From Aporrectodea caliginosa (taxonomy: Eukaryota; Annelida; Clitellata; Crassiclitellata; Lumbricidae): a stretch of 64,000 nucleotides of DNA. How positions within the stretch are numbered: position 1 is the stretch's first letter; each line of letters starts with the position of its first letter. Shown here one piece after another: positions 11,331-31,069 of this stretch. The stretch is from the NCBI GenBank assembly GCA_020284085.1, contig JACEVL010000004.1, forward strand, positions 259,501 to 323,500, read 5' to 3'. The notes beneath the pieces were generated by a model that saw only the letters and a list, made by a program, of their open reading frames with translations, had not been told where the DNA came from and searched no databases. A program made the translations under genes and the position numbers.

Positions 11331-11809
11331 GTAAACTGTAAATAGACAAGGCAAGACAAGTTAAGGATTGTTTTTATAAATGCCTGTTACCTGAAAATCT
11401 TCTAGAAGAAATTGCATTCTCTCTACTGCCTTGTCTCTTCCGCGTCCCTGTAATTCCGTTTAAATATGCATTTATCTATCTGCCACCAGTTTAACAAGTC
11501 CGGAGATTTGTACCTGTTTCTGACTATGTACGTGTTGATTTATGTATGATCGTCTGTTTCTGTCAATACAGCTGTACAATGTGTACATGTATATTGCAAT
11601 ATGCCCGCTTGCTGTTCGTTTGTGAGTAATTTTGCTTCTTATTCTGAGATCGCAATTTGACAGTTCGTCTATTTCTGATTTTTAGATCGTCTCTTTAATT
11701 GTGCGGCAAACTAAATGTTTATAACGATTAGTTACTCTTACAACGATTAGTCAATGTTCTGTCTGTGTGTTTGGCTAAGTGTGTGCTTGCATGAATCCAT
11801 TTAGTCGAT

Positions 11810-12381
11810 TTAGGTGCGTTTGATCATCATTCGTGTCGCCATGCCTTCAGGATTCGACCCATAGCTGGCCAAATTGGCCAAGTAGGGTGGTTTCCCGTTC
11901 AGATCGGAGTCGCCGCAATTGGTATACCACCAGCCACTAGAGTAGCCGCGAGCACAGTGGTAGATATCATCATTTCTGTCGAACGTAACAAACCCTTTTC
12001 CGTTGAGATATTCTAGGGCGTTTCCGGAATCTCCGACGTACCCCAACACGTTAAAGGTGTAGTTCATGCTTTCCAAGCCCACTAAGAATGAGTCATACTC
12101 GGCCGAGAACCATTTTCCTTTGTCAACAGACTGGAATTCAATGCGCAGTTGATAGCTGGCGCTGGAGGTTAGCTGGTGGATCTTTTCCAGGCCAAGCCAA
12201 TGATTGCCGGAGATGTCGCCGAAACCGTTCTGGTACTGGATCCAGCTCCGGTTGAAGGAGTAGTCACCTGTGATGAGTCTCTGTTGAATTAGAATCCAGT
12301 TGTTGATAGACGACACAAGAGTTGGTTGAGAAAACGACGGAATCGTTAAGTTGATGTTGACGTAAGGATTCAAAAGATCAA
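11810..12381 (-). CDS. Locus 1 exon D: fibrinogen-related domain
   Basis: It opens in phase 1 after TTTTAG (acceptor at 12383-12382) and ends in a stop at 11810. The translation follows the FReD pattern: NNWILIQQR (for WTVIQRR), SFNRSWIQYQNGFG, HWLGLEKIHQLT, YQLRIEFQ, AEYDSFLVG, then FDRNDD and CARGYSSGWWYTNCGDSDL. This copy keeps the canonical C-terminal Cys pair, the GWWY motif and the acidic Ca2+-site region, unlike loci 2-4. The N-terminal FReD subdomain with its first Cys pair is missing in all four copies. It ends RMMIKRT, equivalent to the MKIRP end of classical FReDs. Confidence 0.88.
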
Positions 12382-15188
12382 CTAAAAGGTCAACAGCAAA
12401 ACGCAGCAATTTGAGATCCGACGTATTATTACCTATTATATGCCTTTATATTATATCTGGCATATATATTGACGTCCCGATTTGAGTGGTCTGACCCAAT
12501 ACATAAATTCATGTTTCGCACCTTTCAAACATGCACAAGTAGGATAGTTAGTTAGTTAGTTAGTTAGGCTAAACGCTTATAGAACGAGAATGCATTTGTC
12601 ACCCACCTGTTGGCGCTTTGCAATGTGCAACGAATCGATTCTTCAAGAGACAGGCACTGCAACCTGTTAGATTACGTGGGCAGGTGTTGTACAGTTTTTC
12701 TTCATATGTAAACGGCAAAGAACAATTGTCGGTAGTGTCTAATTCTGAAAGTAATAAGGTTAAGATGCATCTACATGTTTTTTGAGTGTGCAGTCACTGA
12801 TTTTCTGCCGAAGCTTTAATCGTACGATTTAGAAATAATTTTAAACTTATATGATGCTTATGCACATGAAATTGAATCGAAGATTTTTATTTCGTAAAGT
12901 TTGAACTTAAAGGCTTTGAAAGCCTGATCCAGACGTTTTGCGCTTTAATGTTTTGATCGCTTACACGTTACACTCTAACATTCGAGTTCTTAAACTCCAC
13001 GATTCTTAAACGTTGAACTTGTAGGATTTGGGTTGGGTAAAATTTTCATTTTAGTTTAGAATTCATAAGATCTGGGTATTAATAGTGGAAATCAGTCACT
13101 TATTTTCAAATTATTCAATGCAATTCAGGACAAAATAATCACAAACTCTAACGCACACGTAAAATGCAACCAACGTAGCTCGAAACTGAGTTGATAATTA
13201 AAATCATGTTTTTTGCGTTGCATTGAAGACTTTGAATGCAACGTTCAAACACAGCCTCGAATCCACCAAAATTAAATCTTCAACTCATCCACAACTTAAT
13301 TGCCCGAGCTGTTACCAGGACACACAGGCATAACAGTATCACTTCCATCCTTAAATAATTCTTCTGGTTGAAAATGCATGAGCAAAGTCCTATCGCTAAC
13401 CTAAAACTACCTCCAATACTACCAGCCAAAGTACCTTCGCGAAACTCTTCACTATACAACCACCCTGCTCTACTCGATCCTCCTCCTCTCTCACTCTCTC
13501 TCGTTCCCAGTCACTAATCGCTTCAAGTTCTCCAATCGATGCATAAGCCACACTGCACCTCGACTCTGGAACGAACTTCCCTCTGAATTCCTCATATTCT
13601 CAGTTCCTCCACCCATACCGCCACTAACCCACTGTCATCTGCCTCGGGTCCCTCTACTCATCCCCTACAGGCTTTCCACGCCAAATCAAAGTCTCACCTC
13701 TTAAAGAATTCCTACCCTAATCCATCCTAAATTTGTAGTTTGTAATTACGATTACACACCGTCACGTTCTGCACTGGCTGCGTGTCCCTCAGCGGATTAC
13801 CTACAAGCTTTGTTTAATAACCTACAAAGCAAGGAATAACATGATCCCAGACTACATCTCAGACTTCTTCATTAAGGTAGCAGACAACCGGCTACGATCA
13901 TCCTCAAAAAGTCTTTTACAAGTACCACGATCTTCTACGAGGTTTGGTGACTGGTCCTTCTCTGTTTCAGGTCCAACTGCATGGAACAGTCTTCCCATCC
14001 ATGTGAAGAACGCGCCATCTCTGGAGACATTTAAAGCCCAGCTCAAGACTTATCTCTTTAAACAATCATATGACTGCCATTAACTTTGAACTCATGTACA
14101 GCGCCCTTTCCTTCGGCCTCGGCTAAGCTACGAGGCTAAAGAAATCAGCCCTGCCCTGCGTCGGATGAAAGCTGTTTTCTTTGTAATGTTCGCAAGGTCC
14201 TGCGTTATTAGCGACGGCGAAAGGCCTAAGACAAGAACTGACTAAGCCTCGTGATAAACAAATAAGGATATTTTTTCTCGTACTACCCATGCCGTTGTGT
14301 TTTTATATTACCTTTTTCGCTACTCCCTTTCGTCGTAAATCGTTTTCTTCTTCGTCTGTCTCGCTCTTTGATTCCCTCTTTGATTCCCTCTTTTATACCT
14401 TCTTCTCTCTCTCTCTGTCTCTCTGTCTCTCTGTCTCTCTCTCTCTGTCTCTCTCTCTGTCGCTGTATCTCTAAATATCTCTCTGTACATCTACACAATA
14501 ATTAATTAGTTGTGGGCGAACTACACCACGCTACATTTACATTAATTGACACATAGTTTATTAGAAATGTAAATTTAAGCAAGTTTATAGCATCATCTGT
14601 ATAAGCTTACCGTTTAGAGACTGATAAATCTGTAGCTGCAAAATCAAATGCTCGGACATTATCATTGTTCAATTTGTACATGAACACAACCACCATTAAC
14701 AGCAACGATTTTACTAGCAACAACCGCTACCACTACCATCTCTACTACCACCACAGTGGATTACGCCAGAATAAGGAAAAATTCAGGTTTGACAACATGA
14801 GAATACGGACGCCTGAAAGAGAATACCTGAAACGCAAAGACTGTGTCATGCACAGAAACACTGGCATTAGCAGTTAAATAACAGATGGATGCTCTTAGGT
14901 CTTTGCCAGACAGGATCGTGCTGAAAAGAAATTCTGCTTTAAAGAAGAGATAAACTGCGAGAGAGAATAGCGAAGATTCTGAGCAAGAAAGCAGGACAAG
15001 CATTGGCATTTCGTTCGTTGGGTACATTAAGCAGTTTGACTCGGGTGATTGGGTCCACAATGTCGTCGATGGCAGAGACAGCATGCGGTACGTATGTATG
15101 GATAGTTTGGATACATGCATTGATGCATCCATGCATCCATGCATACATAGATACATACATATGTACATATATAAATATACAATTATAC

Positions 15189-15224
<36 letters not shown>

Positions 15225-17698
15225 GCAAACATACATGTTCATGCTTACGCACAAGCATACAGGATTGCATACAAAATCAGATTATATATGCAAACATACA
15301 TACATAAGAGCATGCGTGTAAACATGCATTGAAATGCATGCATACATACATGCGTGCCTACATGCATTTTTGCATTCAAAAGAAGAGTCTAAGAAACCTC
15401 CTTTGTAAGCGTATTAATCTACTATGTTCGTTAAACCTGATAATGAGTGCATCCAGGAATCCTTCCGTAGCATTTCGGTTGGTCGAGAAAGATGTCGCAG
15501 GATTTGTCTCGTTCAACATAGTTGAAATTCTCACAGTCTGGATCTCGTTGACAGTTGAGTGCGCATTTCAAAACAGAGTCGACGAAGAATGTAGTTGAAG
15601 CCGGTTCCAGCGCACACAGCATCCGCCCTGGCTCTTTTTCAGTCACAGTGAACCGGCGACAATTCGACGCAGCGATCATTGACAAGACATGCGTTGCAAG
15701 TAAGAAAAACGCCATAAGGATTTTCATTCTTGCAGTTTCAAATGATATAGTCCTCAATCTCTGTTAATGTATTACAACTAAGCATAAATTTTGACGCACC
15801 AGACTTGTGTGTAAGAGACCAAATGCTACGAATTTAATTGTAATATGCCTAACAATGCAAATGTTCTGACTTTAAATTTCGACTTAAGTTAAACCTGCAC
15901 GACTAAACTTCTGTTCCTTCTCGGAATCTTAGGTGAAAATGGATCTAGTACCTGAACAGCCAGATTATATTCTCCTTGGCGTGTCCATCACAACAACGAC
16001 CTGGTTCAACTGTTCGTTTTGTCTTTGACACATCGGTCGAGGTTCCATGGTGAGCGCAAAAAACACTAATTGGCTTTTGATGCTTTTTCCATTCAGTTTC
16101 AATGAGCTGTGATTGGTCTATAATGGTGCACCAAATCTACCAAGCATACCCGGCGTTGTATTGCGCCACATCGATATTCTCCTGGTCGTCGTAAAGTAGG
16201 CATTAAATAAGAAATGCGGAAATACTGTATAAGCATCGATTGCCAGAAAGACATTTTACTCCGTTGTGATGTGTTTACGTGCAGGAGCCTAATGCGCACG
16301 AGTGTATGCTACCAACGACATTCAAAAGTAATGCAGAAAACAGAGCACTTCAATTATTGTCCGTATTCTCAGTAGCGCCATTGTGTTTGGAAGACAAAAG
16401 TTTTGGATTCTATATGCTGCACATGTCAATTAGTTAACAGATGCATTTTATGTTTTTAGATACACAATGTCACTCATGTGACTTATAATCATTCTTAATG
16501 TGCATAGGCTACAAAACATTTTCATTGCTTTCCGTAATATCGCGGATTTCGTTCATCGCTTAATGCGGTTGATAAAAAGCCGGAGACAGATTAATGGCTA
16601 TAGGCTTCCTTCTGTTCTAATGTGCCTATTAAGAAAGTGTAATTTTTTTTTATCTAACTGTTCCTTATATTAAAGGCCAATTGGATTGGCAACAATCTAC
16701 CGGCGTAGCACGTTACCATACTGTTAACTTAGGATAAATATCTATTAGGATTCATTGCGTATCTTACCCATCCGTATACGAAATATTATGCACGACATGT
16801 TCATAATTGCATATTATATGGAAAACATACTCCATGTTTTCCATCTTACAGATATTAAAAAACAACTGTGCAACAACTAAATGATAGCAAACGACTGCAA
16901 TTTGTACCTTATTGTATATTTTAGTTAAGTTTCCCTTTTTATTTATTGTATTGTATTTGTATTTGAACACTTGTTATAGCGCCCCTACCAGATTTCCCAT
17001 TCAGAGGCGCTCCCCGACTACTGCGCGAACGCTGAATCGGAGTTTCACGCCGAAGCGCATGAGCAATGCGGTGAAGGACTTGCCCAGGGTCCCTACGCGG
17101 CGACTTTGAGGGTGGATTCGAACCCGCAACCCTCCAGCTGCAAGGTACCGATAGCTGCAAAATCAAATGCTCGGACATTATCATTGTTCAATTTGTACAT
17201 GAACACAACCACCATTAACAGCAACGATTTTACTAGCAACAACCGCTTCACTACCATCTCTACTACCACCACACGACAGAATAAGGAAAAATTCAGGTTT
17301 GACAACATGAGAATACGGACGCCTGAAAGAGAATACCTGAAACGCAAAGACTGTGTCATGCACAGAAACACTGGCATTAGCAGTTAAATAACAGATGGAT
17401 GCTCTTAGGTCTTTGCCAGACAGGATCGTGCTGAAAAGAAATTCTGCTTTAAAGAAGAGATAAACTGCGAGAGAGAATAGCGAAGATTCTGAGCAAGAAA
17501 GCAGGACAAGCATTGGCATTTCGTTCGTTGGGTACATTAAGCAGTTTGACTCGGGTGATTGGGTCCACAATGTCGTCGATGGCAGAGACAGCATGCGGTA
17601 CGTATGTATGGATAGTTTGGATACATGCATTGATGCATCCATGCATCCATGCATACATAGATACATACATATGTACATATATAAATATACAATTATAC

Positions 17699-17732
<34 letters not shown>

Positions 17733-18235
17733 GCAAACATACATGTTCATGCTTACGCACAAGCATACAGGATTGCATACAAAATCAGATTATATATGCA
17801 AACATACATACATAAGAGCATGCGTGTAAACATGCATTGAAATGCATGCATACATACATGCGTGCCTACATGCATTTTTGCATTCAAAAGAAGAGTCTAA
17901 GAAACCTCCTTTGTAAGCGTATTAATCTACTATGTTCGTTAAACCTGATAATGAGTGCATCCAGGAATCCTTCCGTAGCATTTCGGTTGGTCGAGAAAGA
18001 TGTCGCAGGATTTGTCTCGTTCAACATAGTTGAAATTCTCACAGTCTGGATCTCGTTGACAGTTGAGTGCGCATTTCAAAACAGAGTCGACGAAGAATGT
18101 AGTTGAAGCCGGTTCCAGCGCACACAGCATCCGCCCTGGCTCTTTTTCAGTCACAGTGAACCGGCGACAATTCGACGCAGCGATCATTGACAAGACATGC
18201 GTTGCAAGTAAGAAAAACGCCATAAGGATTTTCAT
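11810..18235 (-). CDS. Locus 1: secreted PAN/apple-like, FNII-like, fibrinogen-domain protein gene
   Basis: Minus-strand gene with exons A 15727-15437, B 14635-14611, C 12744-12607 and D 12381-11810. Joined lengths total 1026 nt, open throughout, giving about 341 residues: signal peptide, 8-Cys PAN/apple-like domain, short linker, Cys-rich FNII-like module, fibrinogen-related domain (FReD). Introns fall in phases 0, 1 and 1, as in loci 2-4. A second, near-identical exon A (18235-17945) lies in the upstream copy of a tandem duplication and could act as an alternative first exon. FReDs are commonly carbohydrate- or acetyl-group-binding and PAN domains bind proteins or sugars, so a secreted recognition protein is inferred. 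Two LINE tails lie in the B to C intron. Confidence 0.75.
12607..12744 (-). CDS. Locus 1 exon C: FNII-like Cys module
   Basis: Acceptor TACTTTCAG before 12744, donor CAACAG|GTGGGT after 12607; 138 nt, phase 1 at both ends. The peptide contains DNCSLPFTYEEKLYNTC, matching the first half of fibronectin type II modules (C-x-x-P-F-x-Y...Y-x-x-C), then NLTGCSACLLKNR and a final HC. The second half departs from classical FNII, so this is FNII-like only. Confidence 0.75.
13290..13735 (+). mobile_element. LINE ORF2 C-terminal fragment, frameshifted
   Basis: The frames read ARAVTRTHRHNSITSIL, then after shifts KFSNRCISHTAPRLWNELPSE, the typical tail of CR1/L2-type non-LTR reverse transcriptases. A related piece lies at 55890-56060. 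It sits in the B to C intron of locus 1, antisense to it. Confidence 0.65.
13745..14085 (+). mobile_element. LINE ORF2 C-terminal tail ending in a stop
   Basis: Reads VLHWLRVPQRITYKL, then after a frame break ARNNMIPDYISDFF and FSVSGPTAWNSLPIHVKNAP, with FKAQLKTYLF before the stop at 14083. This is the end of a CR1/L2-like reverse transcriptase ORF, lying next to the LINE fragment at 13290. Confidence 0.75.
14400..14475 (+). repeat. CT-rich microsatellite (CTCTCTGT)n
   Basis: Runs of CTCTCT and CTCTGT repeats; ORFs on both strands here are repeat-derived. Confidence 0.9.
14611..14635 (-). CDS. Locus 1 exon B: 25-nt microexon
   Basis: Acceptor TTTTGCAG then 25 nt then donor G|GTAAGC on the minus strand. 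It encodes LQIYQSLN plus the first base of a Gly codon. Length, phase and the x-Q-x-x-Q pattern match the microexons at 28444, 43870 and 57619. The left end of the 2.5-kb tandem duplication falls at its acceptor. Confidence 0.75.
15437..15727 (-). CDS. Locus 1 exon A, proximal copy: signal peptide plus PAN/apple-like domain
   Basis: The start at 15727 gives MKILMAFFLLATHVLSMIAA, a clear signal peptide; an upstream in-frame ATG at 15757 would add 10 polar residues. The domain follows with eight Cys: NCRRFTVTEKEPG, LCALEPASTTF, VLKCALNCQRDPDCENFNY, SCDIF, KCYG and CTHYQ. The donor CAG|GTTTAA follows the last Gln codon (phase 0). FNY plus the Cys spacing is the PAN/apple-like hallmark. Confidence 0.8.
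16955..17150 (-). mobile_element. SINE, truncated at the duplication junction
   Basis: On the minus strand it has the B-box-like GGGTTCGAATCCACC near 17125, a body with GACCCTGGGCAAGTCCTTC, and the GAGCGCCTCTGAATGG ... GGGGCGCTATAACAAGTG tail ending in TACAA repeats. The tRNA-like head is cut where the second duplication copy begins. Confidence 0.8.
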
Positions 18236-19660
18236 TCTTGCAGTTTCAAATGATATAGTCCTCAATCTCTGTTAATGTATTACAACTAAGCATAAATTTT
18301 GACGCACCAGACTTGTGTGTAAGAGACCAAATGCTACGAATTTAATTGTAATATGCCTAACAATGCAAATGTTCTGACTTTAAATTTCGACTTAAGTTAA
18401 ACCTGCACGACTAAACTTCTGTTCCTTCTCGGAATCTTAGGTGAAAATGGATCTAGTACCTGAACAGCCAGATTATATTCTCCTTGGCGTGTCCATCACA
18501 ACAACGACCTGGTTCAACTGTTCGTTTTGTCTTTGACACATCGGTCGAGGTTCCATGGTGAGCGCAAAAAAACACTAATTGGCTTTTGATGCTTTTTTCC
18601 ATTCAGTTTCAATGAGCTGTGATTGGTCTATAATGGTGCACCAAATCTACCAAGCATACCCGGCGTTGTATTGCGCCACATCGATATTCTCCTGGTCGTC
18701 GTAAAGTAGGCATTAAATAAGAAATGCGGAAATACTGTATAAGCATCGATTGCCAGAAAGACATTTTACTCCGTTGTGATGTGTTTACGTGCAGGAGCCT
18801 AATGCGCACGAGTGTATGCTACCAACGACATTCAAAAGTAATGCAGAAAACAGAGCACTTCAATTATTGTCCGTATTCTCAGTAGCGCCATTGTGTTTGG
18901 AAGACAAAAGTTTTGGATTCTATATGCTGCACATGTCAATTAGTTAACAGATGCATTTTATGTTTTTAGATACACAATGTCACTCATGTGACTTATAATC
19001 ATTCTTAATGTGCATAGGCTACAAAACATTTTCATTGCTTTCCGTAATATCGCGGATTTCGTTCATCGCTTAATGCGGTTGATAAAAAGCCGGAGACAGC
19101 TTAATGGCTATAGGCTTCCTTCTGTTCTAATGTGCCTATTAAGAAAGTGTAATTTTTTTTTATCTAACTGTTCCTTATATTAAAGGCCAATTGGATTGGC
19201 AACAATCTACCGGCGTAGCACGTTACCATACTGTTAACTTAGGATAAATATCTATTAGGATTCATTGCGTATCTTACCCATCCGTATACGAAATATTATG
19301 CACGACATGTTCATAATTGCATATTATATGGAAAACATACTCCATGTTTTCCATCTTACAGATATTAAAAAACAACTGTGCAACAACTAAATGATAGCAA
19401 ACGACTGCAATTTGTACCTTATTGTATATTTTAGTTAAGTTTCCCTTTTTATTTATTGTATTGTATTTGTATTTGAACACTTGTTATAGCGCCCCTACCA
19501 GATTTCCCATTCAGAGGCGCTCCCGACTACTGCGCGAACGCTGAATCGGAGTTTCACGCCGAAGCGCATGAGCAATTGCGAGTGAAGGACTTGCCCAGGG
19601 TCCCTACGCGGCGACTTTGAGGTGGATTCGAACCCGCAACCCTCCAGCTGCAAGGTACCG
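17151..19660. repeat. Tandem segmental duplication, copy 2
   Basis: Second copy of the 14632-17150 unit. Because locus 1 is on the minus strand, this copy is upstream and supplies a duplicate first exon. The microexon is not included; only its acceptor CAG is retained at the junction. Confidence 0.95.
17945..18235 (-). CDS. Locus 1 exon A', duplicate first exon
   Basis: It encodes the same peptide as exon A at 15437-15727, with intact signal peptide, all eight Cys and donor. It could be an alternative first exon for locus 1 or the remnant of a gene that lost its 3' exons. No fibrinogen or FNII-like exon lies between the two copies. Confidence 0.75.
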
Positions 19661-19866
19661 AACATACCCCTAAACCACCGCGCCCCAGTTGTATTGTGAT
19701 GTGTTGTATTGTGTGTTGTATTGTACTCCACGTTTATAATGCGACCGAGCCACCCGCAGTAAAGATCCGAGAAATTAATCTCTGATAAACCGACCCGACC
19801 GGGAAGCGAACCCCGGGCGCCGGCGTGACGAGCAGGCTACCAACCCACTCGGCCACTCAGGATCCT
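19455..19866 (-). mobile_element. Dimeric SINE with two tRNA-like heads
   Basis: Reading leftward, a Leu/Ser-tRNA-like head comes first (CTGAGTGGCCGAGTGGG at 19863-19847; GGGTTCGCTTCCCGG near 19803), then a short body and CAATACAACA tail. A second head starts at 19686 (GGGGCGCGGTGGTTTAGGGG, B-box-like GGGTTCGAATCC), followed by the body shared with 41003 and 52750 and the GCGCTATAACAAGTG tail. The same head order appears at 24298-24575. Confidence 0.8.
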
Positions 19867-20131
19867 CAGTAATATAGTAATATGAACCACTTTTTTCAGA
19901 TTAAAATTTTTGACTGCACGTTTAATTAGCAACATAAACTGTTCTTCGTTGCCATCGGTACTGCCTGTACACTGACAGCCTTATTTAAGCGGGACTCTGG
20001 TCCCTTTTGGGTAAACCGTTTGTTCCCCAACACTCTGTGAATATTTCTTGTCAAACTGTATTTTCGAATTTTTACATTTTTGGAGATGAATTAAAGGAGA
20101 AGAACGAATGAAGCGCCTACACATTAAACTT

Positions 20132-20195
20132 GCATATATATATATATATATATATAATATATAGTTTGTATATATATATATATATATATATATAT
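20132..20195. repeat. (AT)n microsatellite
   Basis: Two runs of TA dinucleotides separated by GTTTG. Confidence 0.95.
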
Positions 20196-20199
20196 TTAA

Positions 20200-23100
20200 G
20201 GATCTACAGCGATAGATGGTAAATGCATCAACTACTTGTTGCTTTGTGCAAGCAACCTGTAAAGTAGCCTACATGGCCGTATACAGAAATTGCTTGGCTG
20301 TCTAGCAGAAAATCTAAAGAGCCTAACAGCAAATGCATGCTATTGTTTTCGAGTCCATTCATTATTCTCTGTATCAAGGCAAAAACTGCTACAAGTCAGC
20401 ACAATGAATATGGTTTTACTGTTAGCCTTATGAGTCTGTTTCACACATCATCATACAGCAGCCGAACCAGTCGCCCACCGTGAGTTGTTCGATTGGTTGA
20501 GCGCTTTCTATGTGAATGTGTATATAGCGGGTTCGCGCTTTCCGATGACAGTCATTGTGTGGCGACCTTTACACACGTTTGTTAAGCGCCATTGTTGTTG
20601 CATACATGATGGCGATAAACAATGCACTTTTATTCTACGCTTCACTTTCTCTCTGTTACCGCGTCTTCGTCTGCAACAGTCACCTATCGTTAATTAAGAT
20701 TAGCTTGGCATTGGTCAGGTCCGGATCACCAGACAGCAGGAAAGGTGAACTAGGAAAATATCTAATTTGATTAAATGGAGGCCAAGATTGGAAGATAAGG
20801 TGGCATGCAGGAAAAGCTCTTCCATAGCGTGCAATCTTCTGGCATACCTCATCTACTCATATTCTGCCGTCGACTGTGTAGGTCTACACCTGTGGCGAAT
20901 CTGTCTCAACGTAAGAGCCAGTCTTAGATGTTTCTTGGGAAGAGGGACAAAAGGTGATATATATCGAAAGAGAGACGCCGGTTATCGTTCCTGTCGAGAC
21001 AGGCCACCATTTTGAGCGACTAGAATTTTAAAAGCAGCTCAACAAGCCGTTTTGGATTCAGATCCGGACCGTAACGCTATCCGCGATATGCAAATACCGC
21101 AAATTATGAATTCAGTGATACAATGGGGAAAAGAGCTTAAGAGTGTCTTTGACCTTACACCACGATCACTCGATCGCCCACTGACAAATGCTTACTCGAC
21201 AGCGTGTTGTTCGAATGACATTCAGATGCGTTCAGTCATTCTGTCGTAAGCCTATGAGTACGCTTATCGGTCAGTTATGGATGAGAATCCGTTGGATTAG
21301 TTTCATGTTTGCGTGACAACTTGTCAATGTATAGATTTTTCCTGTAATTCGGGCCTCATCCATTTTGGGCGTAGACGAATCTGTTCTTTCCGAACAATAG
21401 TATACACTATAGAGTAGTATCAGAGTTTTGATTTTTATTTGTATGTCGGAAATTTTTAATAATATCGACTTATGTTTGCTTTATCAGGCATATTGGACAC
21501 AACTTCCCCTAGCGTCGATTTATCACTTCATATAAATCGTGCGATTTCACTAACCATATGGCAATGAATATAGATCGAAGTCACTTTCGTCCCTGTGCAG
21601 GGAGGGGAGAGGAGTATACCTTGTGAGGGTTATTTACCGTATTAGGACGGGCAAACGCCTAGTAAACATGTATCTATATAATCCACCGTTACGAAGTAAG
21701 ATCTGCTGCAAACTTCAGAGGGATCTCCACTCGCACCAACTCACGAAAATTCTCTCTAAAAAACGCTGGCCCTGCATTAAGGAATGGTCTCCCGCTCCAA
21801 CTCAGAAACGTCCATAGTTTCCTTTTGTTTAAAAGCCAACTACGCGTGTATCTCTTCTCTCCGGTTATTTAAGTTTATTCTGTGTGCACGTTAGTTAACT
21901 AGTTAAGATTTGTTCTTTGATAACTCATCCTTTGTTCCCTGTCTTTTAAAACAGAGACTTATAGATATTTCCCGACCACCTTATTACTAGTATTACTTTA
22001 CTTTAGGGTGACCCTTGTCAGCGGGGCTTAGGCCCTTTTAGGACTCCCCCTTTGAACCAACATCATCATTGTTTATCTTCTCTCTTGTAAAACCTTTTGT
22101 TCAACTGGTTTCAATAAAAGTCGTGGTTATGGTTACTTGATAGGAGCGTTATTCACAGTTAAACACGATTCGATCTGAAGTTCAACATGATAATATTATC
22201 ATTTAACGATGGCATGGCGTTTAAAATAATACGAATCGCCTATCGCGGATTACCTTGCACATTCGACACGAATGAGCACGACTGAATAAATCGCATGACT
22301 GCGGTGCTGCGCATGGCAACGATTGTCTGCTGTTCCTGGCAAGGATTGTCTGCTTCGAACCGAACGACCAAGTGCCAACCATTATTTCAAATTTCTTCAA
22401 CTGAGTCCCAACATGTTCTTGCTGATTTAGGACACAGTAGACAGTCTCACATAGCTTATCCTGGATGCTATTATCCTCTATGGCGCTGTCATTTACATTG
22501 ACGCTGGCCATTATATAATTGCAACTAAACATGACATTGCATACATCTACCAAAATCTGGCATCATTATTATCATGTACATTTAAACTCATTGCTAACAT
22601 AGATGAATGTTTCATAAGAAGAATCACTACAATATGACTTAATCATACCAATCTTTCTGATGACAATATAAAAAGATATTACTACCAATATTTGTGATAG
22701 ACCTAGCAGTTGGTCAAGCATAACATGCATCCATCACAATAAACCGCTCTTTAATAGAATCTGTTCCTTCTGCTTTAGAAACTCACCAGTCAAATTTTTC
22801 TGGCTTATATTCAATGTGACCATTGTATGTCCTATCACCAACTGCACGGAATGACCTCCTAGGGCGCACGTTATCCGCTGCGGTCAAGGCGAACCGCTCA
22901 GGAAATGCAATAAAAATGATGTAGGCCTTACGAGAAATAAATTAAATACCTTTGCTGCAGTGCTGCTGCCGCTTATGGCGAACCATTCAAGAACATGCAG
23001 TAAAATAATGCAGACCATAGGAGCAGTAAAACCGGTTGGCTAGATTATTGCAGCGTTCATGGATATCTAATAAAACTGCTCATGTGCAAATCAGGTTCCT

Positions 23101-23490
23101 TTCATGAACCCAACGCGGCGATACATTCGCAGCACGCAAGAGTGAGTTCGATTCAAACCTCAAAACGTCCGGAGCTACGCATCAAAATTTATGACTTCCA
23201 TCCCATAAAATGTCATGTCCCAATGCAGCGACAGAAATCCACTTTCCATTCTATTCTAATCCTATACAATACCCTATGGCCAACCGTTGATTTACAATGA
23301 TCAAACAACCGTACCAGCGAACAGTAACAATGCCACCTGTGCTGAGCTTCCATGGTGTGCAGATGAAAGACCAAAGCTTATGATTGATCAAGCAGATCAC
23401 GAAATGGATAAATGTAACTGCATAAACTTCTGCGGACCACATATTGCTGACATTCTAATGTTTTTCGTCAGCCGAGCTGGAAACATTGGC
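20200..23490. other. Intergenic, one LINE 3' remnant (about 21640-22140), no gene recognised
   Basis: Around 21690-21860 the frames resemble a worn LINE tail, followed by a 3' UTR-like stretch ending in TTTCAATAAAAG near 22120. A minus ORF at 22221-22553 contains MASVNVNDSAIEDN but no domain I can name and no convincing splice context. Confidence 0.4.
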
Positions 23491-23491
23491 A

Positions 23492-30531
<7,040 letters not shown>

Positions 30532-30754
30532 GATGCTTCCTTGGTTTCTCATTAAAAGAAACGAGATCTAACGATAGAGGAGAACTAATACTGTTTAAAT
30601 ACAAAGCATAGTAGAAGTCTAATACTTTTTAAATCTTATTCTTTGTTTATTATTAAGACCTAAAATGTATACGTAATACTACGTATAGAGTCTACATGTA
30701 TATGTACATTAGATTCAAGCCTTTTAGTTATTTAATGTTGCACACTTTGTTTTA

Positions 30755-30760
30755 AATAAA
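30755..30760 (+). promoter_or_regulatory. Candidate polyadenylation signal AATAAA of locus 2
   Basis: AATAAA 224 nt after the stop codon, followed by AT- and T-rich sequence. Confidence 0.55.
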
Positions 30761-31069
30761 TATATTTGTTAATATTTTTGCATGGGGCTTTTGCAACCTT
30801 TCAATACAAAGAACACTATGCCCCTATATTAATTTTGTAACTTTTTTACGCCAGTGTCTAATGTACAAGGTCTCAACTGGTAACGTACCAAAAGCCATGC
30901 AACAAGCACTGGCCTCCTTAAACACGGAAATCTGCTTAAACCTTTGTTCTCCTTGGGCCACACATTTCATTTAAAGACTTTACAGTTCTTAAACGGTGTT
31001 ACATATTACGTGTTTAGATACAGAGTTTGGCCTACAAATTTGTTCAATATTTAAGAAAGTCATAGAATT

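Larger units (their letters stand above)
14632..17150. repeat. Tandem segmental duplication, copy 1
   Basis: Direct repeat of 17151-19660 at an offset of about 2508-2519 bp. By eye the copies are near-identical, differing by a few indels (about 11 bp around 14730-14765; AT-run length at 15190) and single bases. It contains exon A of locus 1, a CATA/CATG low-complexity tract (15090-15370) and a SINE at the distal end. The junction lies in TAGCTGCAAAATCAAATGC, shared by both left ends. Confidence 0.95.

Noticed and set aside
14761..15332. Overlapping ORFs on both strands around 14.8-15.3 kb and again at 17.2-17.8 kb
   Set aside because: They cover a CATA/CATG/AT low-complexity tract in the tandem duplication; doubling comes from the duplication, and no domain or splice context supports them.
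22221..22553. 110-codon minus-strand ORF
   Set aside because: No recognisable domain, signal or splice structure; length is compatible with chance.
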